From Mycolicibacterium agri (GTDB taxonomy: Bacteria; Actinomycetota; Actinomycetes; Mycobacteriales; Mycobacteriaceae), in NCBI RefSeq assembly GCF_002553505.1, contig NZ_PDCP01000016.1, positions 48,947 to 112,946 on the forward strand: a DNA stretch of 64,000 nucleotides, read 5' to 3'. Position numbers and translations under genes: made by a program. Shown in pieces: positions 28,066 through 36,964 of this stretch (position 1 is its first letter; each line of letters begins with the position of its first letter). The notes under the pieces were generated by a model. That model searched no databases. It saw only the letters and a program-made list of their open reading frames with translations, and was not told the DNA's origin.

Positions 28066-29766
28066 TTAGTTCGCTTCGGCGTACAAGTGAACCAGACCGG
28101 ACGCCACGGCGAAGCGTGGGCCGTGCACGCCGTCGACGTTGGCCCGCCCGACGACCATGTCGCTGCCGCGCAGCGTCTCTGCCACGGTGCGCAGCAGCTC
28201 GTCGTCGAGCGCGCCGCCGCCCGCAAGCAGCAGTGCCGTCGACGGCCGATCAAACACCGGCAGGCATCGTGCGATGTTCGCCGCGACGGTTTCGCGCTTG
28301 ATCGCAAGCCGCAGGCTGCGCCACTCCTCGGCGGCCAACCTGCCGGAAAACGGTACAAGGCCTGCGGATCCGCGGGTGCACAGCCGCCCGATGGCGTCCG
28401 CTTGCGCCGGATGGTCCAAAAACACGCGCCGCCCGTCTTCTTCGTGTGCGAGGTGCGGGCTTTCCACCCGCACCGCGGGCGAGCGCTTCACCTGCTCGGC
28501 GAGGGCGCGCGGGATACCGAGCACCTTCGCAACGGCCACGGTGATGGTCTCGCCTGCGCCTGCGGCGACGACGGTGCGTTCGGCGTCAACCAAATCAATT
28601 GTGCCGCCGCCGATGTCGCACACGACGGAACCCGGTGGTAGACCCGGCGTGCTGCGCGCGCCGTAGGCGGCGGCCTGGGGTTCGGTCGTCAGGGTGTGCG
28701 CCGGGCGACCGGTCAACTCGGTGAGGGTGGCCGCGGCGTCCGCGGCGGGATCGGCGGCGAGTATCGCGACGACGGTGCCTCGGGTGTCGGCGATGCCTCG
28801 CCGCAGCCATGTGCCGTCGTCGATCGATGCCAGATCGGTGAAATACAGGTCGTTGACCGCGATCTCGCTTTCGGCGGCGGGGATCGCCTGGATGCGGATG
28901 CGACGCGCGCTGCCAGGTGGTTGCGACCGCAACACGCTCTGCGCCTGCGCCGGGGTGTAGCGGACTTTCTCGCCGTCGATCAGGCAGTCGACGTAATCGT
29001 CGTCCGGCGCAGGCGTTTCCGGCGGTTCGGTTCGCACGGTCACCGCGATTGCCTGCGAGTCGGCCAGTTCGCGCGTGAACTCCGCGACGTCACGTATCCG
29101 ATCGTGGCCCAGTTGCAGGGCCGCCGACAGCGCGATGGGGTCGGCCATCGCGCGGTAGGCCGATCCTTCCGCCACCACTTCGATGGCGACCAGGGCTCCC
29201 GGCTGTAGGCCGTCGAGGTCGACCTCGTCGACGACGGGAATGTCGATCGGGATGCGGTTTGCGATCAACACGGCGTCGTCTTGTTCGGCGATGACCCCCG
29301 CCACATTCCATCCGCGTTCGATCGCGCGCTTCAGCGCTTCGGCCGCGACTTCGAAGTCGGTGGCGGCGTTGACGGAAATGATTGCGGGATCGGCCGATAC
29401 AGCGCCCTCAAGGTCTTTAAGCGGCACGTGCCTGCCGACGGCGGACCCGGCGCCTGCCGGTGTTCGCGCGTCCGGTCGACGCAGGCTGCGCACCGGCGAG
29501 CGCGGCGAGGTTGGCGGCGGCAACGGTGCCGTGGACGTGTCGACGGGGCGCAGGGTCGCCAACAGCAGTTCGTCGACGGTGACGCCGGCCTCGACCTCCA
29601 ATTTGTGCAGCAGCGCCGCCGCGCCCTCCAGCGATTCGCGGGATCCCTTGCGTCCGCGAGTGGGCGCGTGGCCGTGTGTCAGCGGTTCGGCTGAGCCACC
29701 GCCGATGCGGGCCAGGACGATCTCGGTGGTGTGGTTCCCGACGTCGATGCCGGCGACTACGGTCAC
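28066..29766 (-). CDS. Diol dehydratase reactivase, large (ATPase) subunit
   Basis: A protein of about 566 residues of the DdrA/PduG family: an actin-like chaperone that exchanges damaged cobalamin from B12-dependent diol/glycerol dehydratase. The N-terminal phosphate loop is GIDVGNHTTEIVLAR, the central domain carries CDIGGGTIDLVDAE, and ALLLAGGGALDDELLR is near the end. GTG 29766 is 5 nt after the small-subunit stop; the upstream extension to 29832 overlaps that gene. The usual partner DdrB/PduH, a 100-150 residue protein, is not found next to it; the gene after the operon is convergent and unrelated. Confidence 0.9.
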   Translation of the reverse strand: MTVVAGIDVGNHTTEIVLARIGGGSAEPLTHGHAPTRGRKGSRESLEGAAALLHKLEVEAGVTVDELLLATLRPVDTSTAPLPPPTSPRSPVRSLRRPDARTPAGAGSAVGRHVPLKDLEGAVSADPAIISVNAATDFEVAAEALKRAIERGWNVAGVIAEQDDAVLIANRIPIDIPVVDEVDLDGLQPGALVAIEVVAEGSAYRAMADPIALSAALQLGHDRIRDVAEFTRELADSQAIAVTVRTEPPETPAPDDDYVDCLIDGEKVRYTPAQAQSVLRSQPPGSARRIRIQAIPAAESEIAVNDLYFTDLASIDDGTWLRRGIADTRGTVVAILAADPAADAAATLTELTGRPAHTLTTEPQAAAYGARSTPGLPPGSVVCDIGGGTIDLVDAERTVVAAGAGETITVAVAKVLGIPRALAEQVKRSPAVRVESPHLAHEEDGRRVFLDHPAQADAIGRLCTRGSAGLVPFSGRLAAEEWRSLRLAIKRETVAANIARCLPVFDRPSTALLLAGGGALDDELLRTVAETLRGSDMVVGRANVDGVHGPRFAVASGLVHLYAEAN

Positions 29767-29771
29767 GGGCG

Positions 29772-30107
29772 TCAGCGCAGCAGGCCGCGACGGGCATACA
29801 CGACCGCTGCCTGCCTCACCAACTCCGCACACCGCTCGGCGCCACGCGCCTCGAGCGATGCCCGCAGCGCCTCGAGCTCCTCCGACGTCGACCGATGTGG
29901 TCGCAACGCCTCGTACAGCGCCATGACTTCATCGCCGTCGAGGCTGGTCAATTCCGCTGCGCGCAAGAAGTTCTCGGCGAGTTGCCGGTTGCCGTGCGCC
30001 TGGGCGACCGCGGCCTGGTGCGCCAATGTGGCGGGGTCCATCCGCAAATCGGAAAGCGAAAGCTTGCCGTCCACGGCGGCCTGCACGGTGAACTTGTCGT
30101 CGGTCAT
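29772..30107 (-). CDS. Diol/glycerol dehydratase small subunit
   Basis: A 111-residue protein of the PduE/DhaB3 type, shorter than the enterobacterial protein (about 140-170 residues). It lacks the N-terminal extension that in PduE can act as an encapsulation peptide: the sequence enters the core directly (GKLSLSDLRMDPATLAHQA, then NRQLAENFLRAAELT and the long helical LYEALRPHRST). It completes the alpha2beta2gamma2 holoenzyme with the fused subunit upstream, whose stop codon it overlaps by ATGA. Confidence 0.88.
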   Translation of the reverse strand: MTDDKFTVQAAVDGKLSLSDLRMDPATLAHQAAVAQAHGNRQLAENFLRAAELTSLDGDEVMALYEALRPHRSTSEELEALRASLEARGAERCAELVRQAAVVYARRGLLR

Positions 30108-32374
30108 GTCCTCGTCACCTTCACCGTCACCGGCGGCTGGCCCGGCTCGCAGAGCTCGCGTTCGAGCGCGACGAGCGCCACCGTGCGGGCCTGGTAGCGC
30201 GCCGAGATCGATTCATCGGTCCCGCCGGTGAGGATCGGGACCGGCGTCATACCCTTGGCGTGGCGGCCCGCGTTCTTGCCGAGTTCGCGGTACATCTGGG
30301 CGGTCAGCTGCGGCGCCACGCTGAACAGCTCCAGGTTGGCCAGCGGGGTGAGGTCACGCCGGTGGATCACCGCAGTTCCCTTGCCCTGCAGGCCTATTCC
30401 GATTCCGGATCCCGACAGCCGAGCGGCGGTCAGCCCGATCAGCCCGACGTCGATGGTCGACCGCACCCTGACGAGTCGCGAGACGCAGCCCTCTTCCTCG
30501 AGCCCAGCCTGGATCTGGCGCAGCGCCTCGCCGACCGTCAGGCCGCTCAGGGTGAGCCAGACGGAGCGCGCGAACGCCGGCGATAGTCCGATGCAGACTT
30601 CGCGCGGATCGCTGCCCTGCTGCGCCTGCTCGATCTCGGTGACCTCGAGGTGGCCCCGATGCTGATCCTGGTCGGCGGTCAGTTCCGCCACGGTGCGCTG
30701 CTGGCGGATGCCCTCGATCTCGGCGCGCCGCTCATCGCTGAGCACATATCCGGTGCCCGGCCCCGAATAGTCGTTCGGGTCGGTGATTTTCGACAGCACC
30801 CGGAACTGGTCGTCGAAGATCGCAGCCGTCTGAAGCTGGTCGCCCTTGAGGCGCTCGCGGGTCAACCGCATGATCGCCTCGGCTTCGTCGTCGTATCCGG
30901 TCCGCTTGAGTGACGCGATCACGTCGAACACTGTGAGTTGCCGCGCCTCGATCGCCGCCGCCGCTTCGGCGACCATCCGCGGATGCCCCGGCGACAGGTC
31001 GCGGGACCCGTTGGCCCGCACCACCTCGTCGACGCGGTCGTCGTCGTAGTCGGCAAGGCCGAGATCGCGGTAGACGGCCTGCACCGCGGTCGCCGCACGC
31101 CTGCGCACCTGCGCCAGGTGCTCGGCCGAAACCGTGCGCAGTCCTCCGTCGGCCGCCCAGTCCCGTTGCAGCACAAGGTAATCGTCCATGTCGTCGGAGT
31201 TGAAGTTGGACAGGGCGAAGGCGTTGTCGTAGCGCGGAATCGACCCGAAGCCGGAGAAGATGAAGTCCGCGCCCGCCAGCAGCACAGGCAGCGTGTGGGC
31301 GCTGCGCCGGATGTCGGACTCCGAGATCAGATTGTCGTTGCCTGCGCACGATTCGAGATCGCGCAACATCACCATCAAGTTCTCGGCGAGCAGTTCCTTC
31401 ATGCCCTCGGGAACCGAGGAAACAACGCCGACGCCGTCGATGCCGCCGTTCTGCACACCCTGTGCGCCCAGCGCGCGGGCCAGCGACACACACCGCGATT
31501 CGAGGTAGAGGATCGAGCACTTCTCGGCCTCGCCCATCAGCACCTCGGCCCCGCCGCCGCTGGTCACCCTCATCTTCAGCCCGCGAGACGCGTAGGCGGA
31601 CGTCAAGATGGCCTTCGAGAACGGGGTGTCGTCACCGTCGACGAAGACCTGTTCGGTGCCGTACAGCGAGATCGTCTCGGCGTAGCTGGTCAGGCCGCGC
31701 AGGCCGAGCCGCAGTTCCAGCGCCTCCTCGATCGAGCACTGCGCCATCGCGCCGTGAACTCCGACCTGGCTGCCGATCAGCAGCGCGACTGCGTTGGACG
31801 GCGCGTCGCCGAGCACCGGCACCGTGGTCTCGACCTCCCGGAACCCGTATGCGACCGCGCTGGCGGCGTCTGCGGCGATCAGCAGGGGATCGTCGAGTTG
31901 GTTGGTGACGTGCGCCTGATTGCTCGGTGTCCTCCTGGCGCGCATCTTGCTCATCGCCATCTGCATCTCGACAGGGCTGAGCATCGCGACGACGCGTGCC
32001 AGCTTGGCCGGCGTGGTGCCGCCGATCAGCCGCACGACCTCGGCGCGCGGCACGTTGAGGTCGACCGTCATCCGGGCCAATGTCGCGTCGTCGAGCGCCA
32101 TGGCCTCCTGTGCGGCGTCGAGATCCAGGCCGTAGCGGGCGATGAACTCGTCAATGACGTCGAAGTCCTTGACGGGCTTGCCGTCCAACTCCACTACCAC
32201 GCCGTCGCGCACCGCCAGCGACGGTTCCGGGTCGTGCGGGCTGGCCATTGCGACCAGCCCGAGCTGGGGGTTCGGAACGGAAAACCCGTCCAGGTTGACG
32301 GGTTTTCCGTCGAGCACGCGCATCCGTCCAAGCGCCCCCGCATCGGCTGTGGAGTCGCGATCTCCTTCGCTCAC
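30104..32374 (-). CDS. B12-dependent diol/glycerol dehydratase, fused large and medium subunits
   Basis: A 756-residue fusion of PduC (about 1-555) and PduD (about 590-756). It converts 1,2-propanediol to propionaldehyde, or glycerol to 3-hydroxypropionaldehyde, by an adenosylcobalamin radical mechanism. Active-site residues known from the Klebsiella enzyme are in place: SNQAHVTN (Gln141/His143), YGFREVETT (Glu170), TSYAETISLYGTE (Glu221), AQGVQNGG (Gln296), ISESDIRR (Asp335) and FGSIPRYDN (Ser362). The medium part shows CIGLSPAFAR and LQGKGTAVIHRRDL. The junction (ADQDQHRGHLEVTEIEQ) is hydrophilic and shows no encapsulation helix. It is 16 nt downstream of the permease gene, in one operon. 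Confidence 0.93.
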   Translation of the reverse strand: MSEGDRDSTADAGALGRMRVLDGKPVNLDGFSVPNPQLGLVAMASPHDPEPSLAVRDGVVVELDGKPVKDFDVIDEFIARYGLDLDAAQEAMALDDATLARMTVDLNVPRAEVVRLIGGTTPAKLARVVAMLSPVEMQMAMSKMRARRTPSNQAHVTNQLDDPLLIAADAASAVAYGFREVETTVPVLGDAPSNAVALLIGSQVGVHGAMAQCSIEEALELRLGLRGLTSYAETISLYGTEQVFVDGDDTPFSKAILTSAYASRGLKMRVTSGGGAEVLMGEAEKCSILYLESRCVSLARALGAQGVQNGGIDGVGVVSSVPEGMKELLAENLMVMLRDLESCAGNDNLISESDIRRSAHTLPVLLAGADFIFSGFGSIPRYDNAFALSNFNSDDMDDYLVLQRDWAADGGLRTVSAEHLAQVRRRAATAVQAVYRDLGLADYDDDRVDEVVRANGSRDLSPGHPRMVAEAAAAIEARQLTVFDVIASLKRTGYDDEAEAIMRLTRERLKGDQLQTAAIFDDQFRVLSKITDPNDYSGPGTGYVLSDERRAEIEGIRQQRTVAELTADQDQHRGHLEVTEIEQAQQGSDPREVCIGLSPAFARSVWLTLSGLTVGEALRQIQAGLEEEGCVSRLVRVRSTIDVGLIGLTAARLSGSGIGIGLQGKGTAVIHRRDLTPLANLELFSVAPQLTAQMYRELGKNAGRHAKGMTPVPILTGGTDESISARYQARTVALVALERELCEPGQPPVTVKVTRT

Positions 32375-32390
32375 TGAACTGACGGCACTC

Positions 32391-33929
32391 CTAGGTTCGT
32401 TCTTCGGTCTCGTCGTAGACGATGCGGCCGATCAACTCGTAACGCACCGGGTCACGGTACTTGAAGTAGAGAGCAATCGCGCCACCCAGGACGAACAATC
32501 CGACGACGATCCACGGCGTGGCCTTGAACAGTATGGTGCCCGCCGCCGCACCCGCGGCTTCCTCCCTGTGTTGGAACAGCAGGCTGACGACGTAGAGCAT
32601 GCCGAGGCCGCCGAGCAGCGGTGCGACCAGCGTCTTGAACCAGTGCCTGCTTTCCTCGTTGTGGCCCCGGATGTGGAAGTAGCTGACGACCGCGAACGCA
32701 CACAGCGACTGCACGATCAAGATCGCCATGGTGCCGAGGATCGCCAGCAGCGTGTACATGTGCAGGTACGGATCCATTCCCGCGGCGAGGAAAGACAGCA
32801 CCAGCACCAGCGCGATGCCGCTCTGCACCATCGAGGCGATGTGCGGCGAGCCGTGCGTCGGGTGGGTCCGGCCGATGGTGCGCTGCAGTGTCCTCGAAAG
32901 ACCCTCGCGGCCAAGGGCATAGATGTAGCGCGATGCACAGTTGTGGAAAGCCATGCCGCAGGCGAAGGAGCCCGTGCACAGCAGGATGTTGAACATCGAC
33001 ACCGCCCATTCGCCGTAGTACTGGCGAACCGGGCCGAAGAAGATGTCGCCTGCGGTGTCGGCGTCTTGCGCGAGTTGGATGGCGTTCTCGGTGCCGGTGC
33101 CCGCGATCGCCATCCAGGAGATGAACACGTAGAACAGGCCGATGCCGAGGACGCTCGCGATGGTCGCAATGGGAATGATCTTCTTCGGGTTGCGCGACTC
33201 CTCGCCGTACATGGCGGTCGACTCGAACCCGACCCACGACCAGAACGCGAAGAACAGGCCGAGTCCGGCGCTGGCGCCGACGATTCCGGCCGCCGGTGAG
33301 AACGCGCCCGCCAAGTTCAGCGTCTTGCTGACCTCGAAGCCGTTGGGCCCGCCGCCGTGGATCAGGACGGCGAACGCGCCGAGCGACAACATCACGACCT
33401 CGGTGATCAGGAAAACGCCGAGAACCTTGGCGGCGATGTTGACGTCGTAGTACGCCAGCACCGAGTTCACGATCAACATGGCCAGTGCGGGCACGACCCA
33501 GTGCACGTGGAAGCCGAAGAACGTCTCAAGCAGGGTTTGGGAGAAGAACGCGAAGATGCCGAGCAGCGAGGCCTCGAAGACCACGTAAGCCATCGTGATG
33601 ATCGCGCCACTGGCCATTCCCATGATGCGGCCGAGGCCGTGGGCGATGTACCCGTAGAACGCGCCGGTCGCGGTGAGGTGCTTGGCCATCGTGGCGTAGC
33701 CGATGGCGAACAGCGTCAGGACGATGGTCGCGACGGCGTAGCCGGCCGGCGCAAATGAACCATTTCCGAAGCCGACCGCGATCGGAACATTGCCGACCAT
33801 TGCGGTGATGGGGGCGGCGGTAGCCACCGCCATGAACATCACGCCGACGATGCCGACGGCGTTCGGTTTCAGTCGATCGACGTCGTTCTTGGGCTTGTTA
33901 TCGTCGCGTTTGATGACTTTTTCGGTCAT
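32391..33929 (-). CDS. APC-superfamily amino acid/amine permease
   Basis: A 512-residue transporter with about twelve to thirteen hydrophobic segments, of the amino acid-polyamine-organocation type. The helix-1 break is GIVGVMFMAVATAAPITAM; consensus block 2 is FWSWVGFESTAMYGEESRNP. RMM microcompartment loci carry such a permease, proposed to import the amino alcohol or aminoketone substrate. ATG 33929 has a CGGAGG ribosome binding site at 33938-33943. It is first in an operon with the diol dehydratase and divergent from the microcompartment operon; the shared intergenic region holds the 33997-34011 palindrome. Confidence 0.9.
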   Translation of the reverse strand: MTEKVIKRDDNKPKNDVDRLKPNAVGIVGVMFMAVATAAPITAMVGNVPIAVGFGNGSFAPAGYAVATIVLTLFAIGYATMAKHLTATGAFYGYIAHGLGRIMGMASGAIITMAYVVFEASLLGIFAFFSQTLLETFFGFHVHWVVPALAMLIVNSVLAYYDVNIAAKVLGVFLITEVVMLSLGAFAVLIHGGGPNGFEVSKTLNLAGAFSPAAGIVGASAGLGLFFAFWSWVGFESTAMYGEESRNPKKIIPIATIASVLGIGLFYVFISWMAIAGTGTENAIQLAQDADTAGDIFFGPVRQYYGEWAVSMFNILLCTGSFACGMAFHNCASRYIYALGREGLSRTLQRTIGRTHPTHGSPHIASMVQSGIALVLVLSFLAAGMDPYLHMYTLLAILGTMAILIVQSLCAFAVVSYFHIRGHNEESRHWFKTLVAPLLGGLGMLYVVSLLFQHREEAAGAAAGTILFKATPWIVVGLFVLGGAIALYFKYRDPVRYELIGRIVYDETEERT

Positions 33930-33996
33930 TGCCGGGTGCCTCCGAGCGGTCGAAGGAAATCGAGTGTGGCGTACACCACTGCGTGGCCCCTAGGAG

Positions 33997-34011
33997 TTTG
34001 GCACTACCAAA
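33997..34011. promoter_or_regulatory. Probable GntR operator in the divergent permease / microcompartment promoter region
   Basis: TTTGG (33997-34001) and CCAAA (34007-34011) form an inverted repeat around CACTA. The core TTGGCACTACCAA differs at only two bases from TTGGCCGTACCAA upstream of gntR (41097-41109 region). The flanking CCCCTAG is also shared. It lies 67 bp from the permease start. Confidence 0.65.
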
Positions 34012-34054
34012 TGACTCCCCGCAAGAGATTCCAGCGAACTCGTCGCTACATATG

Positions 34055-34101
34055 TGGACCATTGAGGGCCATTGACACAAATGGTCCACCCTTTTTATGG
34101 T
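34055..34101 (+). promoter_or_regulatory. Promoter of the microcompartment operon with tandem repeats
   Basis: TTGACA (34072-34077) and TATGGT (34096-34101) are spaced by 18 nt. Two tandem 10-bp repeats, GGACCATTGA (34056-34065) and GGGCCATTGA (34066-34075), abut and overlap the -35 box, and an inverted copy AATGGTCC follows at 34080-34087. TGGACCAT (34055-34062) and ATGGTCCA (34081-34088) are exact inverted repeats. This looks like a second regulator site. Confidence 0.6.
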
Positions 34102-34133
34102 GAGGACTGCCCTCAACTCCGCGGAGGAGCCGC

Positions 34134-35414
34134 ATGTACGACTACGGCACGTTCTCGTTTGACTCCAAGGCCGAGGTGCTGGAGCAGTCGAAGACGTTCT
34201 GGAACCCGGGCAAGACCCAGTTCTGGATCGACGAAGGTGTCGACCTTGTCATCGACCGCCGCCAGGACTACTACCTGTGGGACATGTCCGGCAGACGCCT
34301 GATCGACATGCATCTCAATGGCGGCACGTACAGCCTCGGCCACCGCAATCCCGAAGTCGTGCAAGCGGTCAACGAGGCCACCGAGTACTTCGACATCGGA
34401 AACCACCACTTCCCGTCGGTGGCGCGCACTGCACTGGCGCAGCGGCTCGTCGAGTCGGCGCCCGCCTCGATCACCAAGGTGGCCTACGGAACCGGCGGCG
34501 GCGAGGCGATCGACATCGCGATCAAGAGTGCACGCCACGCCACCAAAAGCCGCAAGATCGTCTCGATCGTGAAGGCCTACCACGGCCATACCGGCCTCGC
34601 GGTGGCCTCGGGCGACGACCGATTCGCCAAGATCTTCCTCTCCGACCGGCCCGACGAATTCGTTCAGGTGCCGTTCGGCGACATCGACGCCATGGAGCGG
34701 GTGCTGTCGGCGAGCGATGTGGCCGCGGTGCTGATGGAGACGATCCCGGCGACGTACGGGTTCCCCTTGCCGCCACCGGGATATCTCGAGGCGACCAAGG
34801 CGCTCACGGAGAAGTACGGCTCGCTCTATATCGCCGACGAAGTGCAGACCGGGCTGATGCGCACCGGCGAGATGTGGGCGATCACCAAACACGGCATCGA
34901 ACCGGACATCATCGTGACGGGCAAAGGACTGTCCGGCGGCATGTATCCCATCACCGCCGCGATGCTCAGCGACCGCGCCGGCCAGTGGCTCGACGAGGAC
35001 GGCTTCGCACACATCTCGACGTTCGGCGGCGCCGAACTCGGTTGCGTGGCCGGAATCAAGACGCTGGAGATCTCAAGCCGTCCCGAGGTCCGCTCGACGG
35101 TGCACTACATCTCCGACTTGTTCGCACACGGTCTGCGCCGCATCCAGAGCGACAACCCCGACTGGTTCGTCGGGATCCGGCAGAACGGCGTCGTCATCGG
35201 CCTGGAGTTCGACCACCCAGAAGGCGCCAAGTTCGTGATGCGCGAACTGTACGAAAACGGGGTCTGGGCAATCTTCTCGACCCTGGATCCCCGTGTGCTG
35301 CAATTCAAACCCGGAATTCTATTGAGCCACGAGATCTGCGAAGACGTGCTGGACAGACTCGACGTCGCCGTGCGCAGCGCCGAAAAGGCCGCACGGGAAC
35401 GGAGGCCATCATGA
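34134..35414 (+). CDS. Class III aminotransferase-like enzyme, probable 1-amino-2-propanol phosphate phospho-lyase
   Basis: A 426-residue PLP enzyme of fold type I, class III. Motifs: YGTGGGEAIDIAIKSARHAT (phosphate cup), IADEVQTGLMRTG, and the PLP lysine in IIVTGKGLSGGMYP. In RMM microcompartment loci such a protein is thought to remove ammonia and phosphate from phosphorylated 1-amino-2-propanol, as ethanolamine-phosphate phospho-lyase does, giving propionaldehyde. It is the first gene of the operon, with a GGAGGAG ribosome binding site, and its stop overlaps the next start by ATGA. No terminal encapsulation helix is evident. A true transaminase role cannot be excluded. Confidence 0.88.
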   Translation: MYDYGTFSFDSKAEVLEQSKTFWNPGKTQFWIDEGVDLVIDRRQDYYLWDMSGRRLIDMHLNGGTYSLGHRNPEVVQAVNEATEYFDIGNHHFPSVARTALAQRLVESAPASITKVAYGTGGGEAIDIAIKSARHATKSRKIVSIVKAYHGHTGLAVASGDDRFAKIFLSDRPDEFVQVPFGDIDAMERVLSASDVAAVLMETIPATYGFPLPPPGYLEATKALTEKYGSLYIADEVQTGLMRTGEMWAITKHGIEPDIIVTGKGLSGGMYPITAAMLSDRAGQWLDEDGFAHISTFGGAELGCVAGIKTLEISSRPEVRSTVHYISDLFAHGLRRIQSDNPDWFVGIRQNGVVIGLEFDHPEGAKFVMRELYENGVWAIFSTLDPRVLQFKPGILLSHEICEDVLDRLDVAVRSAEKAARERRPS

Positions 35415-36961
35415 CCAGCGCCGCGCAGGCGCGCACCCTGCTCGAACGCGCCAGGTGGGCCGCCCGCGCGTACTCCGACTACGACAAGGCCGCCGTCGCG
35501 GCGATCGTCACCGCGGCGGCCGACGCCGGTTATGCGGCGGCGCAGCGGTTCGCCGAAGCCGCCGTCGCCGAGACGGAGATGGGCGTCGTCGAGCACAAGA
35601 TCATCAAGAACCGCGCGTGCTCACGGGGCATCGTCGAGTACTACCGCGACGAGGATTTCGTCTCTCCGCGAATCGACGCTGCACGCAAGATCGTCGAGAT
35701 CCCGCGGCCCGCGGGCGTCGTTCTGGCCATCACGCCGACCACCAATCCGGTTGCCACCGTGTACTTCAAGGTGATGTTGTCGTTGATGACCCGCAACGCG
35801 GTGGTGGTGGCGCCGCATCCGCGCGCCAAGCGGTGTTCGGCCGACGCGGCGCGGGTGCTCGCCGAGGCCGCCGTGAACGCGGGTGCGCCGGACGGCATCA
35901 TCCAGGTGATCGACGAGCCCTCCATCCCCCTGGTGGAGGCGATGATGGCCGACGAACGCACCGACGTCATCGTGGCGACCGGCGGGACCGGTGTGGTGCG
36001 GGCGGCGTACTCGTCGGGGAACCCGGCGCTCGGGGTGGGGCCGGGCAACGTACCCGTCTTCGTCGACGCCACCGCCGACATCAACGCCGCGGCGCAGCGC
36101 ATCGTCGACAGCAAGGCGTTCGACAACTCGGTGCTGTGCACCAACGAGTCGGTGCTGATCGTCGAGGAGTCCGTCGCTGAGAAGTTGCGCGCCGCACTCA
36201 CCCGAAACGGCGCCTATGTCCTCGACCGCGACGAGGCTGCGCTGTTGCGCGAGTACATGTTTCCGTTCGGGCGCCTCAACACCGACGTGGTCGGCCGGGA
36301 TGCGGCGTGGATCGCGAGCCAAGCGGGCTTGCGGGTCACGCCGAAGACGCGCGTGCTGATCGCCCCGTTCGGACTGGTCGTCTCGGAGGAGTCGCTGGCG
36401 CACGAAAAACTGTCGCCCGTGCTCGGCATGACAACGGTCGCCGACACCGCACGCGGTATCCGCGCCGCGCAAGCCGTCGTCCGGATCGGCGGCGCGGGGC
36501 ACTCCGCGGCGATCCACAGTGAAAACCCCTCTGTCATCGCTGATTTCGCTGCCGCCGTGCCGGTGTTGCGGGTCTCGGTCAACGTCGGCAACAGCACGGG
36601 CAGCGCCGGGCTGGAGACGAACCTGGCCCCGTCGATGACGCTGGGCACCGGCTTCGTCGGCAGGAGCTCGCTCGGCGAAAACCTGCAGCCGCACAACTTG
36701 TTGAACTGGATCCGGGTGGCCTACAACAGCGACGCCGACGTGCGGATGCCGAATTTCGCAGGCGTCTCGCCGTGGCGGTCACCGACGGGCCCGGTGCCGG
36801 AGTATCCGCGCCCGTCCAACGAGTGGGACACCCCGCCGCTGCCGCGCCACAACGGACGCGCCCCGACTCCGTCCCGCACATCCGAGCCGAGCATCGATGC
36901 GCTGCGCGCCGAGCTGCGTCGCCTCGTCGCCGAAGAACTCGCACAACTCATCAAGAGGTGA
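35411..36961 (+). CDS. CoA-acylating propionaldehyde dehydrogenase with C-terminal encapsulation peptide
   Basis: A 516-residue aldehyde dehydrogenase of the PduP/EutE group, converting propionaldehyde with CoA and NAD+ to propionyl-CoA. The catalytic Cys is in DNSVLCTNES, and ITPTTNPVATVYFK is the conserved N-terminal block. After the catalytic domain a Pro-rich linker (about 462-494) leads to a terminal amphipathic helix, AELRRLVAEELAQLI, within the last 22 residues. This linker-helix plan is that of encapsulation peptides, here at the C-terminus. ATG 35411 overlaps the upstream stop; a far longer upstream frame runs through the aminotransferase and is not real. Confidence 0.93.
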   Translation: MTSAAQARTLLERARWAARAYSDYDKAAVAAIVTAAADAGYAAAQRFAEAAVAETEMGVVEHKIIKNRACSRGIVEYYRDEDFVSPRIDAARKIVEIPRPAGVVLAITPTTNPVATVYFKVMLSLMTRNAVVVAPHPRAKRCSADAARVLAEAAVNAGAPDGIIQVIDEPSIPLVEAMMADERTDVIVATGGTGVVRAAYSSGNPALGVGPGNVPVFVDATADINAAAQRIVDSKAFDNSVLCTNESVLIVEESVAEKLRAALTRNGAYVLDRDEAALLREYMFPFGRLNTDVVGRDAAWIASQAGLRVTPKTRVLIAPFGLVVSEESLAHEKLSPVLGMTTVADTARGIRAAQAVVRIGGAGHSAAIHSENPSVIADFAAAVPVLRVSVNVGNSTGSAGLETNLAPSMTLGTGFVGRSSLGENLQPHNLLNWIRVAYNSDADVRMPNFAGVSPWRSPTGPVPEYPRPSNEWDTPPLPRHNGRAPTPSRTSEPSIDALRAELRRLVAEELAQLIKR

Positions 36962-36964
36962 GCC

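Noticed and set aside
33930..34133. Cobalamin riboswitch upstream of the permease-dehydratase operon
   Set aside because: The 204-bp region is too short and no B12-box-like sequence was recognised; only operator palindromes and a promoter are seen.
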